Notes under the pieces: generated by a model | What the model saw: only the letters and a program-made list of their open reading frames with translations | What the model was told of the DNA's origin: nothing | The model's database searches: none | NCBI GenBank assembly: GCA_030765065.1 | Contig: CM060986.1 | Location: forward strand, 77,121,573 to 77,185,572 | Direction: 5' to 3' | DNA length: 64,000 nucleotides | Source: Deroplatys truncata | Lineage: Eukaryota; Arthropoda; Insecta; Mantodea; Mantidae | In this document: positions 55,991 to 64,000 of the stretch, piece by piece | Numbering within the stretch: the stretch's first letter is position 1 | Layout of the letters: each line of letters starts with the position of its first letter | Translations under genes and position numbers: made by a program

Positions 55991-58289
55991 TAGAAACAGA
56001 AAGGGCCGTCTTATTTTAAGCATCGACATAATACTTTAAGAAGGAAAAGAGGAAGCAACAAAGAGTGACAAAGAAACTCTAGCAAGAATAATTAATACTC
56101 ATTCGCTTTTAACACCATCCGACGCTGCTATTCGTAATACGCCTTTGTTTTAATTTTATAGTAACTCGCAAGAACTCGTAAAACGAATATCACACAAAGG
56201 TTACCTTCGTTATCCTTACTGAATACTAGAATTACGCGGCAGTGACTCACGTTCAGTGACATAATAATTATAGTAAAACTGTACAACATGAAAGCGAAGA
56301 TATGAGTTATTCCAATAACTGCGTCGTAAACCCAATACTTTTAAGTACCAAAAGCTGTGACAGCAGAAAATCCTTTATTTAATAGTTGCTAAACATAAGT
56401 TTTATTGGAAATACGCATTCCTACGTAAAAGAAATAGCAACTAGAACAAATTTTGGCATGTCCTTAGAACTGGGAATGAGTGCCCAAAAAGGAAAACTCC
56501 AAAAGACTGCTGTTTTCTTATGTGCAAATTTATTATAGCAGCAATAATTTGTGGAATTGTAATTTTGTGCATAATTAACTCATTACGGCACCCTATTTAT
56601 ATAAGTAATGCCATAATACCAGTATTCCAAGTTTCTGTGGCTTATAGAGAGAAGATAAAACATTTTGTGCTATTCTTCCTCTGATAAAGTAAGATGCTAA
56701 AATCTCTCTACATTATTAAATATAAAATAATTAGGATCTGAATCAATAATTACTTACCACCATGCTGTGCTGATAATAGGCTACACGATTAGTCGATCGT
56801 GTCCAGGCAACAAAAGCTAATCGATGTATCGTTTGTCTTCAAAGCGTGTTCTAAGTTTTATGAAAGAGTAGTTTGGGTTTTATGCCTGTTTTGTGTTTTA
56901 TAAGAATGTATCCATTAGCTTTTGTTTCCTAGAAACTATGAATAAACAGACTGGAATAAAGTTTTCTGTATTTTTCAGGAAGTATATCCAAAGTTGCATA
57001 TTCGACTGCCTCTACGACGTAGCTGATGGACTGTCAAATTCATCTTCTTCCCTCATTTTTCACTTTTTGAATTCAGAAAGCCAAATATATGATGTTGACT
57101 ACAACAACGATGTTTATTAATTTCTTTTGTACCGGCAACTATTCCTCAATCATATAAATGTAACGGATTAAGTAGGCTTTTGCCAAGTCGAAAAATACAT
57201 TTCCTGAATTTTTAAAATAAGTTTTGTAAAATGTACGAATCTGAATTAATTCTTCTGTTAAATACATTACAAAATAAGCTTCAGTAACTATTGAGTCTCA
57301 AAACGATGTTTCAAATTTACCCCAAATGTTATTAAAGCTTTATTTGTATAACATAACCTAAATAACTATATTAAATTTACTTATGGAGCCCGGTATCATC
57401 GAAACTCTCGATACTCGGAGGTGTCGAATTATCTAATACTTTGAGATAAACCTTCGATACTTTTAAATTTGTAAGGTTTGTCTTATTGAAAGTTGTTACA
57501 TTTGACTTTATGCTAGATAAGGAATAAAAGGAATCGATACTTTACGTTATTGCCTCTCATGTGTACCCAAAGTGTTGGCGGGATATAGTTCTAGATAGAC
57601 CTCGACTGCGTTTCCTGTGGACGAATGAATGCAACATTCCATCAACTCTGGTGTCTAAATGAAAACATGCAAAACAAAGGGGGAAGAAGTATTGTGTAAT
57701 ATGCAGCGTTAACTGAGTTGTGAATGAAGCTGATTTAGCTGACGCAATAAGTTACGTTTCTGCAATAGCCTGGCTTGTTGCTTACTCTCAGCCATTGCAT
57801 TTACCAACTCTAGTGATTAGAAACTCTAGTGAGATAATACAACGTATGTTCTTGCCTTCCATCTGTTAGTTTGTGTTTACCAAGTCAAAGTCTGGTCACG
57901 AGTTAGCTTTCAGGCATAACATAAGAATAATTTGCATAATATGGATATAAAGTCCTGTAAAAGAAGGTTTTCAGCATAAAACATAGTTACATAAAAAGTA
58001 AATCAAGAAAATTATTATTATTACTATTATTATTAGCCTCGACTAGCAATAGGGGATGTATAAGGTATGGAATTGTCAAGATAAAAAAATTGCTGCCTGC
58101 CGATTAAAGAATATAAAACAGCAACAATTCCGGAATCAGCATAAATACAAAATTGATTACACGCGTTTATATAATAAGAACATAATTGAGTGAACTATCG
58201 TCTTTAGAGTTTACTATAAAGCAAGTATCGAGTATTTAGAAATAGTGATATCGTCTCTCATTAATTAGATTACACTTTTATCGTCAGTA
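55991..58289. other. No recognisable gene
   Basis: Nothing supported over 2.3 kb except simple ATT repeats at 58,014-58,035. The frame at 56,893-57,120 shows no motif. Confidence 0.4.
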
Positions 58290-58803
58290 CAATTAGGATG
58301 GATTAGAACTGCTCAGGCGGAGAAACCCTCAAACACTGGCCATAGTAGGGAGGAAGAGATGAAATGGTGATGCGACAGCCGACCAGATCCGAACAACGAT
58401 GCGCGCTAGCATGGACGGGGTCCCTAACAATTCTAAATTACACTAATTCTGACCGGCACGACCCGCCTGCGTCATCTTCAACCTGTGGGTCCCGGAACGG
58501 AACGATCCTTCCCAGAAAGGAGCCCCAAAGGGCCAGCCAGGCGCAAGGTAGAAATGTAAATCCTACCGACTCGCCACCAGCGCATCGTTCTGGTCCTAAA
58601 CCCCGAAACAGATGAAGATCCAAACAAATGTTGCGTACAAGAAATAATAGGAAATTCGTGGTAGAAGAGGAACCTTCGCATTCGCCTACCGATCTAGGGG
58701 AAATCGCGAAAAAAAAAGCGGAAGGTTAGAATGGCAGGCCCGACGAGAATCGAACCCAACACCTCCCGGATGCGAGCCTATGCATTGCTACGGAGCCACC
58801 TCA
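58290..58803 (-). mobile_element. tRNA-headed SINE, minus strand
   Basis: On the minus strand the head at 58,803 reads GAGGTGGCTCCGTAGCAATG, GGCTCGCATCCGGGAGGTG and GGGTTCGATTCTCG (B box). The body continues through CGAATGCGAAGGTTCCTCTT and CTATTTCTTGTACGCAACAT. It is similar to the 1.4-kb and 55.5-kb copies. Confidence 0.78.
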
Positions 58804-58892
58804 TGTGTATCAGTACAGTACTCAGAGATAACTTGCTCCTGTTTGAGATTGATATTACATACTACAAGCGAACTAAATGAAAACAATTCTTT

Positions 58893-59748
58893 TACCATGC
58901 ACATGGTGGGTAGAGAAGGTATTGCATACCACCCAAAAAAATTCTATATTGAGATTTCACAGGAAATACATGTTTTGGGCCACCTGATAAAAAAAATATT
59001 TTTAGAAAAAGGTGCACGTGTGTGTGTGTGTCTGTGCCTGTGAGCACATAACACACAAACGAAAAGTCGGGTAATCACCAAACTTGATATTTAAATTCAG
59101 TACCTTCCAAAGATGCGACACAAAGAATTTAAAAAGATTCCCCCACACCAAACGACCTTTTACTTGGAAGGTTTTTCGAAATTTTTTATTCTCTAAAAAT
59201 GGTTCTAGCGCTTTTAATTAATTATCATATATTAAATATGTTTAAATGGAAAATTAAATTTAAATCTGGAATAGCCTGTAAAGTCCTCTTCATTTGGAAG
59301 AAATTTTATATAATCTTGTATCACTGGTAAACGTTAGGCGATAGATGAATACATACTACACAAAAAGCATAGATCTCTTTAAAACTCACAATTTATTCCA
59401 AATAACTTTTTCGTGGCATCAGCGATTTCCGACACATCCGTTATTAATGGTTCGTGTTGTTCAGTACTTAAGCCACTCTTTTAAAGTTCTGTCGATTTTC
59501 ATTTGTTTCTCGCGATTGTATGGAAGAAGTATAAATGTTAAGGCCAGCGTATAGCGCCCAGTTCTAAAACATTTGACTATAGCAATTCTTTTTGTATCTA
59601 TAAGGAAGTGCGTAATATAGCTGTTTCCGGAAAGGTTTATCTCGATTAAAATGAATACGATAGGAAAATAAGCTTTCGTATGAATAATTTGTATACCTAC
59701 TAAGAAATGATAGAGGGCAGAGAGAGTCATATGAATGTAATTCATCAG
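58893..59748 (-). repeat. R850 family, full-length copy
   Basis: Starts TTTTACCATGCACATGGTGG and ends CATATGAATGTAATTCATCA. The GT tract is at 59,020-59,032, and TCTTTAAAACTCACAATTTA marks the second subfamily. Confidence 0.88.
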
Positions 59749-60398
59749 AAATTTTTTATGAATTTATGATTTAAAAGGAAACTGCAGTTAAACATGGCGC
59801 AGAACCTACTCTATACACCGTTGCCATTTTTTACTGCATCTACTGCACTTACATTGTCGATATTGCACCACACGCCCAGCACTCATATATGTACATGTGT
59901 ACTCGGAGGTTGTTACATATTCCGTGTGTTGGGGAGAGCTGAACTCGGCCCCGGATTCCATATCGAATTCATGATGTGAACTGCATGCGATTTCGAATGC
60001 AAAACAAATATTCCGGCACACAACGCCGCGCGTAAACAAAGCCACAGATAGAGCCATATCACAACCAATTATAAAACAATTAATAACAGGGCTTGATTGA
60101 TTGCGAGTTCAGAAATACATGTTCACAATTCCCCATGCCATATGATGTACAATAATCATACGTAAAATCGCAAGAGCTGGGGCTCTTTTATGGGGCTTAG
60201 ATCCATATTCTGTTTAATGCTCTTTTTAATTTTATAAAACTGAAACGGCAAATTAATTTTGCCTACTTAATTACATACAAGCTTATTAGCTTTCTTTCTT
60301 CCATTCTTTATTCTGTTTGTTAAGGTTCCGTTTCGTTCTTTAGTTAGGGGTTAAACTATAAAGCTTCTCACTATTTATAGGTACATCATACGCTATTT
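59749..60398. other. No recognisable gene
   Basis: Nothing supported. The frames at 59,794-60,057 overlap on opposite strands without motif. Confidence 0.4.
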
Positions 60399-61230
60399 TT
60401 ACTTCCTCTACTACGTACCAAGTAGGTAGAGAAGATGTTGCATTCCACCCAAAAATTCGATACCGAGATCTAATCGGAAATACATGTTTTGAGGCCCAAT
60501 GAATACAAAAAAAAAGTTTAGAACAGATCCGTGTGTGTGAATTGTATAACCCAGAATTCAAAAGTGGGATAAATACCAAACTTCGTATTTGGGCCCAGTA
60601 CCTTCCAGCGATGCAACATCAGGATTTTCAAGAAAATCCCGCTACACAAACTACCCTTTACATGGAAGATTTTTCGAAAATTTTTATTTTCTCAAAAATG
60701 CCTTGAACGATTTTGATTAAAACACCATGTATTAGAAATATTTACATGATGAATAAAATGCAAATCTTGAACTTTCTAGGGATAGTATATGAAGCGCTCT
60801 TTATTGGAAAGTAATTTTGTATAACTGGTAAACATTAAGGATAGAAGAAACAGTACTACACAAGAAATGGAGATTTTTTTAAATCACAAAATTTATTTCA
60901 AATAACTGTTCTTGTGGCATAAGGCACTTTGAGAATCCGTTATTAATGGTTCAAGTTGCTCACTAGTTGGTAATTCTTTTAAAGTCCTTGTTCCTCGGGA
61001 TTGCATGGAAACAGTATGGAATTTTAAGTCCAGGGTATAGCCTCTAGTTCTTAAACACTTGACTATCGCTGTCCCCTTTGTATCTAGAACGAAATGTCTA
61101 ATATAGCCATTTCTGCAAAGGTTTATTTGGATTAACACTAAGATGACAGGAAAGTAAGCTTTAGTAAGAATAGTTTGTATACCCACTAATAAACGCTAGA
61201 GGATAGAGGTCATGTGAATCTATCACATTA
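60399..61230 (-). repeat. R850 family, full-length copy
   Basis: Starts TTTTTACTTCCTCTACTACG and ends CATGTGAATCTATCACATTA. The GT tract is short (60,531-60,538). Confidence 0.88.
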
Positions 61231-62199
61231 GATTTTTGTAATAGTAATATCTGTAATAGTATATACATAGTCAATTATAAGTAAATAACTTTCATTATTA
61301 CTGTATGAGTGTCATATTAGATTTATCTAGGAGTTGGATACAAAATTGTATGCAAACTTAGAATTATATATTGTAAAAAATAATGCATGTAATAATTCGT
61401 CATACTTAGCGACATAAAATATGAGAGCATCTTTATATGTTCGTTAGCCTCTGCTCCTCCGTTTTATCTATTACTTAAGTGACGTGTTGAACCGATCAGC
61501 AAGTGAGCCACTTGATTGCATTCTCTTCTTGGGAGAGAAATGAGCATGTGTTACGGACTGTGATGTAGCCTGTTATCAGCACAGCGTAGTAAACAATTGT
61601 AAATTCTTATATTTTTATTCTATATTTAATATTATACAGAGGTTTTTACATCTTAGTCGCTCAGAGAAAAGAATATAACAAAACGGTTTCATCTTCATTC
61701 TATAAAACACGGCAACAATAGTGAATACCGGTATTACATCATTATTATAGGAAATACGTCATGGCTATTATTGACACGCGTGTCATAATGAGCCAATTAT
61801 GCACAATAGTGAATACAGTAGCAACTTATTTATAATGCAAAGTTTACTTAAAACAGTATTATAAAGCACACACGAAATAAAAATTAATATTGTTTAAAGA
61901 ATAGCTGTGAACTGCGTTTGTGCGGCTTCTGATATCAAAGTATCTATGGAATTATTGTAGTTCATTTGTTTGTTGACATTAAAAGTCGAAAAAAATCGTA
62001 CCCCTTTTGATTTTGCTGAAGAGGAATCAGAATTAGTTTCAGGATTTAATGTTGAATATGATAGAGGAGGTTTTGCTTTAACTTTCATTATTAATTTACT
62101 TCTCTAGAATAAATTGTACTTAATACTGCAAAAACATATGATTGAATTATAGCAGAGGCAGATTCTAAGGTTAATAGTATAACCTTCGTTCTTTTTTTT
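61231..62199. other. No recognisable gene
   Basis: Nothing supported. Confidence 0.4.
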
Positions 62200-62319
62200 T
62201 GTCGTCGTCCTGCAAAGAGAACGGAATTTAAAAGCCATCACACCGTGAGCCTCTTGTAATATATTTAACTATAGCGTTATCCTACAACGAATTATGTAAT
62301 AAAACTAATTCTGCAAATA
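62200..62319 (-). repeat. R850 family, first part of a split copy
   Basis: Blocks CGGAATTTAAAAG, AACGAATTATGTAATAAAAC and TTCTGCAAATA match the last third of the family. The copy is interrupted at TA (62,318-62,319). Confidence 0.65.
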
Positions 62320-63037
62320 CGAGGGCTGATCAACAAAGACTGAGATTGATTTTTTCCTGTAGCTTGCTTTATAGATTGCTTCCTGTACCATAAATACTTG
62401 AAAATAACGGAGTTTTATGTATAATGTCCATTGGCGGCAGCACTCTCGTATCGCTAGGTTGCTAGTAATGCAACCCTGTTTTGCATTACAATCCTGTTTT
62501 TTGTAAACCCTGCTTGCACTTCGCATAGCACACTGACTGCAATGGAATGATTTACCAGCATGCAGTTTCTCTTCACACTACTGTTACATCAGCATACTAG
62601 ACGTCAGTATTGCTACACTGAGGAAACACATTGCAAGGAAACGTCCAAAACTTCATCGGACTGGGTGGCGACATATAGCAACGCGCGGCCTCACGTCGCA
62701 AATCAAGTCGTGCAGTTTTTGGCGAAATGGAACATTACCTGTGTACCGCATCCGTCTTATAGCCCCGATCTTGCACCCTGTGACTTTCCTTATTCCCATC
62801 ATTGAAGGCAAAGCTCTGGGGAATTCGACCTGAGAACTCTGAAGCAGTGCTCAAGAAAACTGACGCGATTCTCAGGGACATCAAAGAATGGCCTGCAGCA
62901 TGTGTACGAGGACTGGCATTGACGCTATAAAAAGTGTATTGAAGTACGAGGGGGTTACTTTGAAAAACATAATAAAAACATTAAAATGGAGTAATAAACA
63001 TCCGTGATAAAAAGTATCAGTAGTTGATCAGCCCTCG
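62320..63037 (+). mobile_element. Mariner-like deletion derivative, 718 bp, nested in R850
   Basis: The ends CGAGGGCTGATCAAC are perfect inverted repeats of 15 bp, with TA on both sides (62,318-62,319 and 63,038-63,039). R850 sequence is continuous across the site. The inside has 5' non-coding sequence joined to the C-terminal half of a mariner transposase. Confidence 0.88.
62560..62990 (+). pseudogene. Mariner transposase, C-terminal half
   Basis: The plus-strand frame to 62,805 contains ATYSNARPHVANQVVQFLAK and PSYSPDLAPCDF. In other frames it continues with a DWH.RYKKCIEVRGGYFE pattern ending near 62,990. The aspartate of the usual DNARPH motif is serine here, the first catalytic region is deleted, and frameshifts follow CDF. 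The copy is inactive. Confidence 0.82.
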
Positions 63038-63142
63038 TATTTATCTGGATTAACACAAAAAAATAGAAGAATAAGTTTTTATAGAAATACTTGTAGGAAA
63101 CTGGATAGAGAAAGTCATGTGAATGTTAACACGAACTTTTTT
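63038..63142 (-). repeat. R850 family, second part of a split copy
   Basis: Resumes TATTTATCTGGATTAACACA and ends GATAGAGAAAGTCATGTGAA and TGTTAACAC. Confidence 0.7.
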
Positions 63143-64000
63143 CTTGTTTTACATGGAATGGCGCATTTGTTTTTACCTTTAGACCAAGCCACAATAATAC
63201 AGTATACAATGATGCTTCTAGATAATTACACATTAATTTGTAGTACCTAAAATTTAGAGGTTATAATTTATAAAGAGTTCATACTTAAAACTAATAAAAG
63301 GGTTATCATATTCTACAGACATGAGAGTTACCTGGTTTTAAGACCAAACCCAACGGAATTAAATACGGTAATATCTTCTTGGATTTCCATTGTTTTAGTT
63401 ATTGTTTTTTGGAGAAGCAAAGTCTTTTGGATAATCCTGAAGCTTTTGCGGGGGCGTTTCAAGATAATTCGTATTTTTATTTCCGATTATTGTAAATTTA
63501 AAACTAACTAACCATCAGTATTACTACCTTTTAATAATTTTATTATCTCACGAATGTGTATGGTTTATGGTTTTAGGGTTAATAAATTACACGTAGGTGA
63601 AATTTATAAATTCTGCATTTATGACCAAATACTTTAAAATTTATACCGAAAATAACATACCAAATCATTAGCATGTATACAAATTTAAATTGAAATACAT
63701 TCAAATTATTAATTCCTTAATTATTTTAATGGTAAGCAAACATGGTCCATACTATCAAAAAATTAAGTGTTACTTATATAAATATCCATCTTTGTTCTAA
63801 GGAATATATAAGAAAGTGTTTTGTAAACATATTTGTTGTTCGCTCTGGTTTTTGTATAACAAGATTATAAACTTATGAGTAACAATATTTGCCACTAATT
63901 TTAGTGGTTAATTATATATTATAATTAACATCCCTCCATGTTAGCCAATAAAAGAAAACTCATTCCCAACATTTTTATCTTTGTAATTTTGCTGTTTCTC
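63143..64000. other. No recognisable gene
   Basis: AT-rich, nothing supported. Confidence 0.4.

Noticed and set aside
1-64000. Operons, ribosome-binding sites, prophage or bacterial defence systems
   Set aside because: Everything recognisable is eukaryotic transposon material, with no prokaryotic gene organisation.

Overview
The window looks like accessory DNA from a large, repeat-rich arthropod genome, most probably an insect. The evidence is Tc1, mariner and IS630-like transposons, several non-LTR retrotransposon remnants, a metazoan Mediator MED7 retrocopy and a near-intact Ty3/gypsy element, all in AT-rich eukaryotic sequence. The species cannot be named from the sequence. I found no intact host protein-coding gene, no rRNA and no convincing functional tRNA. 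Almost everything recognisable is a mobile element or its debris. All comparisons were made by eye.

Layout. 1-11 kb: a tRNA-headed SINE, a pair of unclassified repeats in inverted orientation (2.7 and 10.2 kb), an internally deleted mariner (5.1-5.5 kb) and a tandem cluster of the most abundant repeat here, an unclassified family of about 0.85 kb that I call R850 (6.3-8.0 kb). 11.2-13.1 kb: an R850 copy interrupted by a SINE that is itself interrupted by a solo LTR. 15-25.6 kb: transposase tails, a deleted mariner, two more SINEs, a Tc1 element (20.6-22.3 kb) carrying a captured mariner fragment, a 166-bp MITE, an RTE-type reverse-transcriptase fragment and an IS630-like fold-back element nested in R850. 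25.9-36 kb: mostly R850 copies, a MED7 processed pseudogene (29.5-30.2 kb) and a second LTR of the 11.9-kb type. 36.4-45.1 kb: a solo LTR split by a young 7.8-kb Ty3/gypsy element on the minus strand. 46.5-54 kb: a Tc1 deletion derivative, CR1/Jockey-like debris, a palindromic IS630-like element, a decayed full-length IS630-like transposase and a LINE 3' end nested in R850. 54-64 kb: two SINEs, two R850 copies, and a third R850 copy split by a deleted mariner.

The only long open frame is the gypsy polyprotein (39731-43081, minus). It has Gag, a CCHC knuckle, the RT thumb, RNase H and a complete integrase, but protease and the RT fingers/palm are missing in frame. Its two LTRs differ at only about five positions over 1.44 kb, so the element inserted recently although it cannot make its own RT.

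No cellular pathway or defence system is visible. The points of most interest are the deleted but open gypsy element, the uncharacterised R850 family (about twenty copies or fragments, with a microsatellite at a fixed internal position, and repeatedly the site of later insertions), two fold-back elements carrying transposase C-terminal coding sequence in both arms, and the Tc1/mariner chimera.
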